A stretch of DNA of 53,769 nt from an uncultured bacterium (GCA_903994795.1 CAJEYI010000003.1:1-53769); one strand, 5' to 3'. Shown: positions 1 through 8,219, numbered from the stretch's first letter. A program made the numbers and translations. The notes: generated by a model from the sequence alone, not told the origin.

Positions 1-48
1 CGCTCCGTGACTGGAGTTCAGACGTGTGCTCTTCCGATCTCAACTCAA
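1..48. other. Illumina adapter remnant at contig end
   Basis: Positions 7-40 match the TruSeq read-2/P7 adapter (GTGACTGGAGTTCAG... to CTTCCGATCT), and the six bases before it sit where the i7 index would be. Translation of this stretch gives the familiar artefact peptide MTGVQTCALPI. Genomic sequence probably begins at about 41. Nothing in bases 1-40 should be read as biology, and any feature extended into it is spurious. Confidence 0.97.
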
Positions 49-609
49 ATGAAAACACTTTCTATTTATACAAATAAAAAGCCACACGGATTCACACTTA
101 TCGAATTGCTCGTGGTTGTTTCAATTATTGGTTTGTTGTCATCCGTGGTTTTGGCTGGTATGAATAGTGCCCGATATGCCGCAAACGATGCGAGGCGTTT
201 TTCAGACCTCCGACAAATGGAAAAGGCACTTGATACGTACTATGCAGACAATGGGAGATATCCATCAACGAGTGGTCAATGGAATTCCCAGTGTAATACA
301 TTTACAAACGTTACGGCAGAAAATGCCATTGTTGGAGCATCTCCTTCGCCCGCATTTATCGGAACCTATATACCTGTAATACCTCAAGATCCTAATTTCA
401 ATTCAGGCACGCTTACTTCTAACTGTTACGCGTATAACTCAAATGGTACGGACTATAAACTCGTCGATTATCTTCCATCAAACTCTGCGACAACAAATGC
501 GCGATACGCAAATTTTGTAGATCCATATTATACATATTCTTTATCACATGGTGGAGGCTTTAATTTCAGATGGGCAGTTTGGAGTGCGGGGTATGCGCAG
601 CAAAACTAA
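49..609 (+). CDS. type IV pilin-like prepilin (class III signal peptide)
   Basis: The protein has 186 aa and starts with a short basic leader, then G14 followed by FTLIELLVVVSIIGLL, the classic prepilin peptidase site with Glu at mature position 5. The N-terminal hydrophobic helix forms the pilus core and the rest is a globular domain (two Cys near residues 82 and 125) typical of pseudopilin/major pilin. It would be processed at the membrane by PilD and assembled into a type IV pilus or a related secretion/competence filament. The ATG at 49 was chosen because the in-frame extension upstream is adapter. The upstream promoter and any operon partners are lost. The exact pilin class cannot be told. 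Confidence 0.88.
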   Translation: MKTLSIYTNKKPHGFTLIELLVVVSIIGLLSSVVLAGMNSARYAANDARRFSDLRQMEKALDTYYADNGRYPSTSGQWNSQCNTFTNVTAENAIVGASPSPAFIGTYIPVIPQDPNFNSGTLTSNCYAYNSNGTDYKLVDYLPSNSATTNARYANFVDPYYTYSLSHGGGFNFRWAVWSAGYAQQN

Positions 610-621
610 CATTTAAAATCC

Positions 622-873
622 ATGGAAGGTGTTACATTTAACGACGATACAGAAACTGCTCCACGAAGGACAGTGCCTTCAAAAAAGGAATCAATTCTGG
701 TGCGTCTAGTGTTGGCCTTCGGTCTTGCGAAAGATGCTGCGGGAGCACAGGTCGTGCTCTTTATCCTTGCTGTCTTGTGTTTTGCGGGAGCGATTTTTGT
801 ACAGGTTTGGTTGAGTCAAACGTATTCAACACCGAAAGCTGCCCCAGGTACTCTCACTCAGTCACATAAGTAA
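622..873 (+). CDS. small single-pass membrane protein, unknown
   Basis: The product is 83 aa with a charged N-terminal third, a hydrophobic segment at about residues 43-65 and a short polar tail. I do not recognise a family. It begins 12 nt after the pilin stop and is followed 17 nt later by the RPE-like gene, so it is probably co-transcribed with one or both. No Shine-Dalgarno is evident before its ATG. A role beside the pilus or as a small membrane adaptor is only a guess. Confidence 0.6.
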   Translation: MEGVTFNDDTETAPRRTVPSKKESILVRLVLAFGLAKDAAGAQVVLFILAVLCFAGAIFVQVWLSQTYSTPKAAPGTLTQSHK

Positions 874-890
874 GTAAGGAGACAAATAAC

Positions 891-1619
891 ATGAGTACCA
901 TCGTCCCAGCAATACTTTCAACAACAAGGGAGGATCTCGAAAAGAAACTTGCCGTGCTCGATGGTTCGGCTATGTCAGCACAGATTGATGTAATAGATGG
1001 AAAGTTTGCTACGCCACCAACGTGGCCATATGTGGATTCAAAGCAAGTGGGTGTGCCAATTTTGTCATCCGATTCTGGTGACATGTTTCCATATCTTGGA
1101 CAGCTTGAATACGAAATAGATTTAATGGTTGCTTCACCTGAAGACGTAATCGGTGCGTGGATAGAGGCTGGCGCATCGCGCATTACAATTCATGCAGAAA
1201 GTGCAAAAGATCTTGCGAAAGTATTTGAAGAAATACGTCTGAAGTATGGCCACGAGAAGAACTTTGTTCCAGGTCTCTTGTCTATTGGGCTTGCGCTAAA
1301 TATTGAAACTGAGATTGCACTCATAGAGCCATACCTAGATTCTGTCGACTACGTGCAGTTTATGGGAATTGCGAAAATCGGCAGGCAGGGTGAAGCTTTT
1401 GATTCACGAGTAATACGCAAAATCACAACCTTTCATGCAAAATATCCCGAGATGCCAATACAGGTAGATGGTGGAGTGTCACTTGATACTGCGCCGTTAC
1501 TTTTGAAAGCGGGTGTGAAGAGACTGATTGTGGGATCAGGAATATGGAAGACCACAAATCCTATTGAATCAATTCAACGATTCACTGCACTAGCGCAAGA
1601 ATTTGGTTTGTACGAATAG
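891..1619 (+). CDS. ribulose-phosphate 3-epimerase-like TIM-barrel protein (divergent active site)
   Basis: The 242-aa protein follows the RPE fold: VPAILS at 5-10, IDVIDGKF at 32-39, IDLMV at 76-80, QVDGGV at 191-196 and a C-terminal phosphate-binding VGSGIW. Canonical RPE interconverts ribulose-5-P and xylulose-5-P and uses two His plus two Asp to hold the metal. Here the first His position is Gln31 and the HLMV His is Asp77, while Asp33 and Asp193 are kept; the NPGFGGQ loop is also altered. It lies directly before transketolase, which fits a pentose-phosphate role, but altered metal binding or substrate is possible. The start has a good Shine-Dalgarno (AAGGAG 11 nt upstream), consistent with an operon-internal position. 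Confidence 0.8.
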   Translation: MSTIVPAILSTTREDLEKKLAVLDGSAMSAQIDVIDGKFATPPTWPYVDSKQVGVPILSSDSGDMFPYLGQLEYEIDLMVASPEDVIGAWIEAGASRITIHAESAKDLAKVFEEIRLKYGHEKNFVPGLLSIGLALNIETEIALIEPYLDSVDYVQFMGIAKIGRQGEAFDSRVIRKITTFHAKYPEMPIQVDGGVSLDTAPLLLKAGVKRLIVGSGIWKTTNPIESIQRFTALAQEFGLYE

Positions 1620-1662
1620 TCATACGTAGTTTTGTATCTTTGCATGGTATCGTATACAGAGT

Positions 1663-2562
1663 ATGGCACTCACTGATGCAGAAATTTTACACATTGAAGA
1701 TAAGGCAGAAAAAATTCGCGAGACGATCATTGAAATGCTTGTAGCTGCTGGAAGCGGACACACTGCGGGTCCACTTGGTACGGCAGACATTTTTGCAGCA
1801 CTGTACTTTCATGTATTGAAGCATGATCCGCAAAATCCTGAATGGGAAGAACGTGACCGACTTATACTCTCGAACGGGCATATTGTGCCAGTACGGTACG
1901 CCGCGATGGCACATGCAGGATATTTTCCAATAGAGGAGTGCCTGACGCTTCGAAAGTTCGGTTCACGACTGCAGGGACATCCTGAACGCCCGCGCCTACC
2001 AGGGCTTGAGACGACGTCTGGGCCACTTGGTCAGGGACTGTCACAAGGAAACGGGCTTGCATACTCGCTTCTGATGGACGCGCAACGCCCGCAATCCGGA
2101 GCCGGCATACGCACGCCGGCACCCGTCTCAAGACGTGTGTACGTTGCGATGGGAGATGGTGAGCAAAACGAAGGAAATGTGTGGGAAGCAGTGATGTGGG
2201 CAGGAAAGAATAAGCTACACAACCTCACTGCGATTATTGATCGCAACAACATTCAGATAGACGGTATGACCGAAGATATCATGCCACTCGACTCGCTACG
2301 TGCGAAGTACGAAGCATTTAACTGGCACGTGCTTGAAGTAGATGGGCACAATGTCCGCGCGTTCATTGATGCAGTAGATGAAGCAAGAGCGATTTATGAA
2401 AAGCCAACCGTCATAATCGCACACACAATTCCAGGAAAAGGCGTGCCCGAAATTGAATTCGATTATCACTGGCACGGGAAGCCGCCAACAGCAGAAGAGG
2501 GCAAGCAGTTCTTAAAAGATATCCGTACACTTAAAGGAAAACTCCCACACGAATATGCTTAA
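1663..2562 (+). CDS. transketolase, N-terminal (TPP-binding) subunit
   Basis: At 299 aa it corresponds to the N-terminal half of transketolase. SGHTAG at 31-36, the TPP/metal motif GDGEQNEG at 164-171 with the trailing Asn near 195, and the HTIPGKG segment are all present. With the next gene it moves two-carbon ketol units between pentose and hexose phosphates in the cytosol. Split transketolases are common in CPR bacteria and archaea. The coding end overlaps the C-terminal subunit gene by 8 nt, which implies translational coupling. A -10 (TATACA, 1653-1658) stands 4 nt before the ATG, so the mRNA is probably leaderless. Confidence 0.95.
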   Translation: MALTDAEILHIEDKAEKIRETIIEMLVAAGSGHTAGPLGTADIFAALYFHVLKHDPQNPEWEERDRLILSNGHIVPVRYAAMAHAGYFPIEECLTLRKFGSRLQGHPERPRLPGLETTSGPLGQGLSQGNGLAYSLLMDAQRPQSGAGIRTPAPVSRRVYVAMGDGEQNEGNVWEAVMWAGKNKLHNLTAIIDRNNIQIDGMTEDIMPLDSLRAKYEAFNWHVLEVDGHNVRAFIDAVDEARAIYEKPTVIIAHTIPGKGVPEIEFDYHWHGKPPTAEEGKQFLKDIRTLKGKLPHEYA

Positions 2563-3595
2563 CCCACATGCAAAATTAGTGCAGAATATTTTTGACGCAA
2601 AACTTGAACAGAAACCAACGCGTGATGGTTTTGGTACTGGAACAATAGAAGCGGGAAAGAGTAATGAAAACGTATTGGTGCTTTGTGCGGATCTTGCAGA
2701 AAGCACGCGAGCAGAATGGTTTCAAAAAGAATTCCCTGAGAGATTTATTGAAATGGGAATTGCGGAGCAAAATATGGCAGCAACAGCTGCTGGCTTCGCG
2801 CTCGCAGGAAAAGTTCCATTCATGGCTTCGTATGCAGCATTCTCACCTGGACGAAACTATGAACAAATTCGCACGACTATCGCATTAAACAACTTGCATG
2901 TAGTCGTGTGCGGTATGCATGCGGGGGTTTCTGTTGGACCAGATGGTGCAACTCACCAAATGCTTGAAGATATTGGTCTTATGCGTATGCTCCCGGGCAT
3001 GACCGTCATTGCGCCAAGCGATGCAGAAGAGGCGCGGAAGGCAGTGGTCGCCGCGTCCAAAATGAGCACCCCTGTATATATTCGCTTTGGGCGTTCTCCT
3101 GTGCCGTCGTATACCACACCTGAGACGCCATTTGAAATTGGTAAAGCACTTGTATTGTGGGATTCAGAACTTGCAGAAGGGGTTGAGGGTATACAAATAC
3201 CTCAGAAAGCAAAAGTTGCAATTATGACAACAGGCAGCATGTCACATCAAGCGCTTGTCGCAGCACGTGCGCTTGCTGCAGAAGGAATTGGCACTATCGT
3301 GCTTTCAGTGCCAACAATTAAACCGCTTGATACAGAAGCAGTCGTCTCAGTAGCGCGACGTACAAGTCATGTGGTTACAATCGAAGAGCATACTGTGATG
3401 GGAGGCTTCGGAAGTGCAGTTGCTGAGTGTTTGAGCGAGCAGTACCCTGTGAAAATAGTGCGACTAGGAACACAGGATGTCTTCGGGCAGTCAGGAACTC
3501 CAGATGAGCTTATGCAGCACTACGGTCTTTCTGCAGTGCACATTGGTGAAGCTGTGCGAGAGATTTTGAATCATACCCAGCATAAGAAGAACTAA
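2555..3595 (+). CDS. transketolase, C-terminal (pyrimidine-binding) subunit
   Basis: The 346-aa partner contains the Pyr domain (residues about 20-190; DLAESTRAEW, IEMGIAEQNMAATAAGFA with the catalytic Glu that activates TPP) and the C-terminal transketolase domain (about 200-340; TTGSMSHQAL, VTIEEHTVMGGFGSAV). It completes the enzyme whose TPP half is encoded just upstream, with which it shares an 8-nt overlap. DXS-like or pyruvate dehydrogenase E1-beta alternatives are less likely given the immediately adjacent transketolase N-half and the RPE-like neighbour. Confidence 0.94.
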   Translation: MLNPHAKLVQNIFDAKLEQKPTRDGFGTGTIEAGKSNENVLVLCADLAESTRAEWFQKEFPERFIEMGIAEQNMAATAAGFALAGKVPFMASYAAFSPGRNYEQIRTTIALNNLHVVVCGMHAGVSVGPDGATHQMLEDIGLMRMLPGMTVIAPSDAEEARKAVVAASKMSTPVYIRFGRSPVPSYTTPETPFEIGKALVLWDSELAEGVEGIQIPQKAKVAIMTTGSMSHQALVAARALAAEGIGTIVLSVPTIKPLDTEAVVSVARRTSHVVTIEEHTVMGGFGSAVAECLSEQYPVKIVRLGTQDVFGQSGTPDELMQHYGLSAVHIGEAVREILNHTQHKKN

Positions 3596-3604
3596 AAATA
3601 CATC

Positions 3605-3766
3605 ATGGCTATAGACCCGCGAGGAATGAAGCGTTTAGAAATTAATCCCTATTTAGGTTTTACGTTGCTTACACTCTTTGGGCTAGGTATGGTATGGCTC
3701 ATTGTGCACGAAATTTCTCTCGTGAATTTCCAATACGTCGACTATCCGAAGGACTTAGTAAACTAG
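3605..3766 (+). CDS. 53-aa single-helix membrane protein
   Basis: A short frame starting ATGGCTATAGAC and ending at TAG encodes 53 aa with a basic N-terminus (PRGMKRLEINPYLG) and one hydrophobic helix at about residues 18-36, then a short polar tail. It begins 9 nt after the transketolase stop, so it is likely the last gene of that operon. Its stop codon overlaps the stop of the convergent PfkB gene inside one palindromic CTAG. No family is recognised; composition and placement make it look real. Confidence 0.55.
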   Translation: MAIDPRGMKRLEINPYLGFTLLTLFGLGMVWLIVHEISLVNFQYVDYPKDLVN

Positions 3767-4755
3767 ATCAGCTCAGAGACTTTGTATTCTGCAGGTGCGT
3801 CCTTGAGGAATGTTTCCAATGCTTCTCGTGTGAGAAGGCCTTTTTGTGCGCCGACTTCCTGGACGACACTCATAGAATTGATTGGCCCCCAAAGGAGTGC
3901 TTCGTCGAGCGGTTTTCCAAGCGCGAGCGCAACACTCACACTAGATGCAAATGCATCACCAGCACCGGTCCGTTCGTATGGAGCTTTTTGGTCAGGATAC
4001 ATTGGCACAAATAGCATTCGTGTGCCGTCGTATGCGTATGCGCCACGTACATCATCTGTAATAACAATGATGCGTGAACCAAGGTCGTGCATCATCTTTA
4101 GAAGCTCCTGTATGGTTTTGTTTTCAACCTTCAAAATACGCTCAGCCTCTTCCTTGTTTACCACAACCAATTCTGCGCGTGCGTACATTGTCGCAAGCGC
4201 CTCCACTCCCATTTTCATCTGAAATGTGCCGGGCTGGAATACGAGCTTAGTGTCAGGATTTGCTCCAAGCCAGTCAACTAGTTGATGGTGAAATTCAGTG
4301 CTATCACCAAGTGATGATAGGTACAGATATTTCGGCGCAATCATTCCCTCAGGAATTGCATAGGGGAATGGGTTCTGCTTCACGAGGATTGTGCGCTCAT
4401 TTTCATACCAAAGCACATAGTGCTGATTCGATTCACTCTTTGGGTCAGGGACTATATATGTAGTGTCTACATTATTTTGCTTGAGCTCGTCAATACAGCC
4501 ATGGCCGTTCAAGTCATCACCAGTCCAGGCAAGAAGTCCAGACGACAAACCAAGACGTGCAGCACTCACAGCTGCGTTTGCACTATTTCCAACCCCGCGC
4601 ACAGTGACCGCGAATTCGAAGGGGATCTTGTCGCCCCAACGCATGCATATTACGCATTCTTCGTGATTGAGTTCGCAATGCACCTCTGCATCTTTGAGGC
4701 GGATAAAGATGTCGGTCGTAATGTCGCCGATGGCGAGGAAATCAAGTTTTTGCAT
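3763..4755 (-). CDS. PfkB-family carbohydrate kinase
   Basis: The 330-aa protein is a ribokinase/PfkB fold enzyme: N-terminal strand FLAIGDITTD at 6-15, the substrate-lid and glycine motif GVGNSANAAVSAARLG at 54-69, and the C-terminal signature RTGAGDAFASS with the catalytic Asp at 267. Members phosphorylate sugars or nucleosides (fructose-6-P, ribose, adenosine). Between transketolase and aldolase a sugar-phosphate kinase role, possibly 6-phosphofructokinase, is attractive but cannot be proved from sequence. A -10 (TAAAAT on the minus strand, 4762-4767) ends 6 nt before the ATG, giving a leaderless mRNA. It is divergent from the aldolase gene, separated by structured repeat copy 1. Confidence 0.9.
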   Translation of the reverse strand: MQKLDFLAIGDITTDIFIRLKDAEVHCELNHEECVICMRWGDKIPFEFAVTVRGVGNSANAAVSAARLGLSSGLLAWTGDDLNGHGCIDELKQNNVDTTYIVPDPKSESNQHYVLWYENERTILVKQNPFPYAIPEGMIAPKYLYLSSLGDSTEFHHQLVDWLGANPDTKLVFQPGTFQMKMGVEALATMYARAELVVVNKEEAERILKVENKTIQELLKMMHDLGSRIIVITDDVRGAYAYDGTRMLFVPMYPDQKAPYERTGAGDAFASSVSVALALGKPLDEALLWGPINSMSVVQEVGAQKGLLTREALETFLKDAPAEYKVSELI

Positions 4756-4770
4756 GTATGCATTTTACCA

Positions 4771-4926
4771 TGCAGGAAGTGACAACTGTTATTTTAGGGG
4801 CTTTCGGAAAAAGAATGAGATTTCTGAGCCGTAGGGAGTTTGCGAAGAAATTCATTCTTTTGAGAGTGAGGAAGTTTTTAGCAAAAAACTATCCGTACCC
4901 TAAAATAACAGTTGTCACTTCCTGCA
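4771..4926. repeat. structured intergenic repeat family 1, copy 1
   Basis: A perfect 29-bp inverted repeat (4771-4799 and 4898-4926) encloses a 98-bp core. The core aligns without gaps to the 98-bp core of copy 2 (30924-31021) and, in reverse complement, to a shorter core in copy 3. Inside are two hairpins: one pairing AAAAGAATGA...TCATTCTTTT with apical GAGCCGTA..., and one AGTTTTT-AGCA-AAAAACT. The outer arms share only AGGG/CCCT with the other copies. It occupies the divergent region between the PfkB and aldolase genes, so it is not simply a terminator. Function unknown. Confidence 0.85.
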
Positions 4927-4939
4927 GTTGGTAGCATGC

Positions 4940-4945
4940 TACAAT
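4940..4945 (+). promoter_or_regulatory. -10 box of aldolase gene, leaderless spacing
   Basis: TACAAT ends 6 nt before the ATG at 4952, placing the expected transcription start at or next to the initiation codon. This decides the start: the in-frame codon at 4928 lies upstream of the -10 box. No good -35 is seen; that area is the right arm of structured repeat copy 1. Confidence 0.65.
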
Positions 4946-4951
4946 TTACAT

Positions 4952-5965
4952 ATGTTTGACCTTTCTGAAATCGCACGCGACCTCGTAGTACCTGGTAAGG
5001 GAATTCTTGCCGCAGACGAAAGCAATCACTCGGCAGATGAGAAGCGCCTTGCACAGTACGGCATTGCAACGGGTCCTGAAATGCGCCGCCAGTTCCGAGA
5101 CATGCTACTTGAGACACCGGATATTGAAAAGTACCTTTCTGGAGTTATTTTGTTTTCTGAAACACTTGATCAGAAAGATGATGAAGACGGACTCTTTTTC
5201 CCAGAGTCACTAAAGGCACGTGGCATTATCCCTGGAATAAAAGTAGACGAAGGTCTTGAGCCATTTCCAAACAGTCCAGATGAAAGTATCACAAAGGGTC
5301 TCGTAGGACTTGCAGAGCGAGTTGCAGAATTTAAAAGTCGTCATCATCCGGGATTCACGAAGTGGCGTGCAGCGATTACTATCGATGGCGACAGGCTTCC
5401 TACAACAATGGCGCTTGTTGAGAATGCAAAACGTCTCGCTGTATATGCATTTGAAGTACAAAAGGCTGGGATGGTGCCTATAGTCGAACCAGAAGTATTG
5501 CTGGACGGAAACCATAGTCGACTTCGCTCACGAGAGATCATTACCAAAATGATGCATGCATTGGTCGCCGCACTTGAGGATCAGGCAGTAGATATGAGTT
5601 CAGTGATTATAAAGACCTCAATGGCGCTTACCGGAAAAGATGCAAAGAATGCTGGAGGGAAAACTGACACTCCTGAAGAGGTTGCAGAGGATACCCTCGC
5701 AGCTCTTATGGAATCAGTTCCTGCAAGTATTCCAGGCATAGTGTTTCTTTCAGGGGGACAAACTCCCGACGAAGCAATCGCAAACCTTGCAGCAATTACA
5801 AAGCATGCAAAAGAGGTACATGCGCCGTGGCCGCTCACATTCTCATACGCTCGAGCGTTTCAGGAAGAAGCAATAATTGCATGGGCAGGGAAGCAAGAAA
5901 ACGTTGAAATTGCTCGCGAGGCCTTCACAAAACGTATAAAGCAGGCATCTGAAGCTATTCAATAA
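4952..5965 (+). CDS. fructose-bisphosphate aldolase, class I
   Basis: The 337-aa protein matches class I aldolase along its length: GKGILAADES at 16-25, GVILFSETL, PGIKVDEG at 94-101, VPIVEPEVLLDGNH around 175-188 and IIKTSM with the likely Schiff-base Lys221. It cleaves fructose-1,6-bisphosphate to dihydroxyacetone phosphate and glyceraldehyde-3-P in the cytosol. Class I enzymes need no metal. Together with the PfkB kinase, transketolase and RPE-like neighbours it makes a small glycolysis/pentose-phosphate cluster. It is transcribed divergently from the PfkB gene. Confidence 0.95.
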   Translation: MFDLSEIARDLVVPGKGILAADESNHSADEKRLAQYGIATGPEMRRQFRDMLLETPDIEKYLSGVILFSETLDQKDDEDGLFFPESLKARGIIPGIKVDEGLEPFPNSPDESITKGLVGLAERVAEFKSRHHPGFTKWRAAITIDGDRLPTTMALVENAKRLAVYAFEVQKAGMVPIVEPEVLLDGNHSRLRSREIITKMMHALVAALEDQAVDMSSVIIKTSMALTGKDAKNAGGKTDTPEEVAEDTLAALMESVPASIPGIVFLSGGQTPDEAIANLAAITKHAKEVHAPWPLTFSYARAFQEEAIIAWAGKQENVEIAREAFTKRIKQASEAIQ

Positions 5966-5984
5966 GCCCTATATAGAGCATCTC

Positions 5985-6013
5985 TTGCACTTTCTGCATT
6001 TTTCAGGCATACT
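5985..6013 (+). promoter_or_regulatory. promoter of L25 gene
   Basis: TTGCAC (5985-5990), a 17-nt spacer and CATACT (6008-6013). The start codon is 17 nt further on, so this mRNA would have a leader of roughly 10 nt, slightly longer than most in the window. A second TA-rich box (TATCTA) nearer the ATG is an alternative. Confidence 0.5.
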
Positions 6014-6030
6014 CGACATACTATCTATAT

Positions 6031-6660
6031 ATGACAACGCTCACCGCAACACCCCGAACAATCACCGGAAAAACATCTGTACGCCTAGCAAAAGAAGGTC
6101 AAATGCCTGCTGTAGTATATGGTCCAAAACAGGAGACCATTGCTATCTCAATCCCACTCCTTGATTTCAAGCGAATTCTTCGTGACGAAGGTGAATCAAC
6201 AGTTATTGATCTTGAAGGACTTGGAAAACCAATGCAGGTTCTTATTCATGAAGTTGATCGTGATCCTGTTACAGAAAACCCTCGCCACGCAGACTTCTAC
6301 GCTATTGTGAAAGGCTCAAAGGTTGAGGTCGCTGTACCTCTATCATTTATCGGTGAGTCTGCAGCTGTTAAGGCGGGAGCAAACCTTGTAAAGGTTATGC
6401 ACGAACTCGAAATTGAAGCAGGTGCAGCAGATCTCCCACATGAAATCGAAGTCGATATTTCAGTACTTGAGAATGTTGGTGATCAAATTCACGTAAGTGA
6501 CATTAAACTTCCAAAGGGCGTAACAGCCACTGTTGAAGGAGATGAGGTTGTCGCTCTTGTTCAAGAGGTTGAGTCTGAGGAAGCAACTGCAGGACCAGAC
6601 ATGGATGCAATTGAGGTAGAAAAGAAAGGAAAGACTGAGGAAGCAGAAGAAGCTGAATAA
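6031..6660 (+). CDS. rplY: 50S ribosomal protein L25/general stress protein Ctc
   Basis: At 209 aa this is the two-domain CTC form: an N-terminal 5S rRNA-binding L25 beta-barrel (residues 1-95, with MPAVVYGPK and RHADFYAI) and a C-terminal TL5 domain (about 96-185), then an acidic Glu-rich tail. It binds 5S rRNA in the central protuberance of the large subunit. It stands alone, with its own promoter and a strong terminator just after the stop. Confidence 0.95.
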   Translation: MTTLTATPRTITGKTSVRLAKEGQMPAVVYGPKQETIAISIPLLDFKRILRDEGESTVIDLEGLGKPMQVLIHEVDRDPVTENPRHADFYAIVKGSKVEVAVPLSFIGESAAVKAGANLVKVMHELEIEAGAADLPHEIEVDISVLENVGDQIHVSDIKLPKGVTATVEGDEVVALVQEVESEEATAGPDMDAIEVEKKGKTEEAEEAE

Positions 6661-6672
6661 TAAAGTTTCAGA

Positions 6673-6712
6673 CGAAAACACCAACCGTTACCGGTTGGTG
6701 TTTTCGTTTATT
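6673..6712 (+). terminator. Rho-independent terminator after L25 gene
   Basis: A perfect 14-bp stem (6673-6686 with 6693-6706; CGAAAACACCAACC / GGTTGGTGTTTTCG) with a 6-nt loop, followed by TTTATTT. It ends the monocistronic L25 unit. Confidence 0.9.
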
Positions 6713-6797
6713 TGAGGGTTCAAAAAAAGCCTGACCTTTATAGAATAATTCCCTTGCATTTTATTGTCAAACGAATGGCGTGATATACTGAAACTCC

Positions 6798-8219
6798 ATG
6801 CGAAAAGGGAGTTTTCGGAGTATTTTAATAACGCTTTCGGTGCTATTTCTCACAGGCGCTACGCTCGTAGTCGCTCCAGTATTTTCACACGCACAAACAA
6901 GTACTCAGGGTGCAGACGTCGCAGCACGCCGTGCTGCTCTTCAGGCACAGCTCAATCAGCTTGATGTTCAAATTTCACAGACTCAAGACACATTAAATAC
7001 ACTTCATGGTCAGCATACGTCACTTCAAAACCAAATTAATATTCTGAATGCGCAAATTAAAAAGGCACAACTCCAGCTCCAAGCAACAAAACTCGAAATC
7101 CAAGCATTGCAGAGTAACATTGTAATTCACAGCAACACGATCGTGACGCTTTCTGGAACACTCACTAATGAACAGCAGTCACTTGGAGAAATTCTTAGAA
7201 AGACGAACGAGCTTGATCAGTCGTCGCTCGTGCAGGTTGCGCTTTCGGCGCAGGACCTCTCAAGCTTTTTTGGAGATCTCGATTCATTTAATGCTATCAA
7301 GCAGGAACTATCTTCTTCATATACAAAAATTACAAACACACGTACTTCAACAGTCGCAGAAAAGAACGCACTCGAAGATCAACAAACTCAGGCACAGAAA
7401 CTAGCGACTGAGCAAACTCTCGAAGAACAATCTATTCAAGCGTCGCAGGCTCAAAAGCAAGCTCTCCTTAATCAGACCAAAGGACAGGAGGCTACGTATC
7501 AGGGTATTTATAATATTCAGAAGCAAACAATCGCTCAAATTCAAGCAGAGCTCTTCGCACTCGCAGGAAGTTCTGGAAGTATTTCACTTCCAGCAGCTAT
7601 CGCACTAGCGAAGACTGCAGGTGCAGCAACAGGGGTAGATCCCGCACTGATTCTTGGTATTTTGAAGCAAGAGACTGACATAGGAAAGAACGTCGGCACA
7701 GCGAGCTATCATGATGCAATGCATCCAACACGCGACGTGCCAGAGTTCCTCGCAATCACCGCGCAGCTAGGTCTTAATCCAGAAACTTTAAAGGTCTCAG
7801 CTGCTCCTTCATATGGTTGGGGTGGTGCTATGGGGCCAGCACAGTTTATTCCGTCAACATGGGCGTGCTATGGGGGATTTGTAAATGCCACCACGGGATC
7901 ATGCGGAAAAGGTACTGATGGTACATATGCAGGACCATGGCAATACAATGCTGCAAAAGACCGCATCGCCAAGCTCGCTGGTCATCCAAATACGCCATCT
8001 AATCCGTTTAATAATCTCGACGCATTCACTGCGACTGCGCTTCTCATGGCAGACAATGGTGCGACCACAAAGACCTTTGCAGCTGAGCGAACTGCTGCAC
8101 TTCGATACTTCGCTGGATGGGGAAATGCAAGTAACCCCGCGTATGCGTTCTATGGAGATGATGTCATGGCATTTGCAGCGCAGTTCCAATCGGATATTAG
8201 TACACTGGGCGGGTCGTAG
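6798..8219 (+). CDS. secreted coiled-coil lytic transglycosylase (SLT/MltB-like)
   Basis: The 473-aa protein starts with a signal peptide (hydrophobic 8-28, VFSHAQ near 32). Residues about 40-250 are a Gln-rich coiled coil like the regulatory coil of CwlO/PcsB-type hydrolases. The C-terminal 200 residues are a transglycosylase domain: VDPALILGILKQETDIG carries the probable catalytic Glu, and GAMGPAQFIPSTW is the MltB/SLT hallmark. It should cleave glycan strands of peptidoglycan outside the membrane, perhaps at division. A -10 (TATACT, 6784-6789) stands 8 nt before the ATG. Other cell-wall enzymes of the window lie elsewhere. Confidence 0.88.
   Translation: MRKGSFRSILITLSVLFLTGATLVVAPVFSHAQTSTQGADVAARRAALQAQLNQLDVQISQTQDTLNTLHGQHTSLQNQINILNAQIKKAQLQLQATKLEIQALQSNIVIHSNTIVTLSGTLTNEQQSLGEILRKTNELDQSSLVQVALSAQDLSSFFGDLDSFNAIKQELSSSYTKITNTRTSTVAEKNALEDQQTQAQKLATEQTLEEQSIQASQAQKQALLNQTKGQEATYQGIYNIQKQTIAQIQAELFALAGSSGSISLPAAIALAKTAGAATGVDPALILGILKQETDIGKNVGTASYHDAMHPTRDVPEFLAITAQLGLNPETLKVSAAPSYGWGGAMGPAQFIPSTWACYGGFVNATTGSCGKGTDGTYAGPWQYNAAKDRIAKLAGHPNTPSNPFNNLDAFTATALLMADNGATTKTFAAERTAALRYFAGWGNASNPAYAFYGDDVMAFAAQFQSDISTLGGS

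Noticed and set aside
7..48. N-terminal extension of the pilin gene (14 residues)
   Set aside because: It is translated Illumina adapter, not genomic sequence.
4771..4926. MITE or integron attC site
   Set aside because: MITEs have conserved ends and attC sites conserved outer boxes; here the core is conserved and the arms are unique. No integrase or target duplication is visible.
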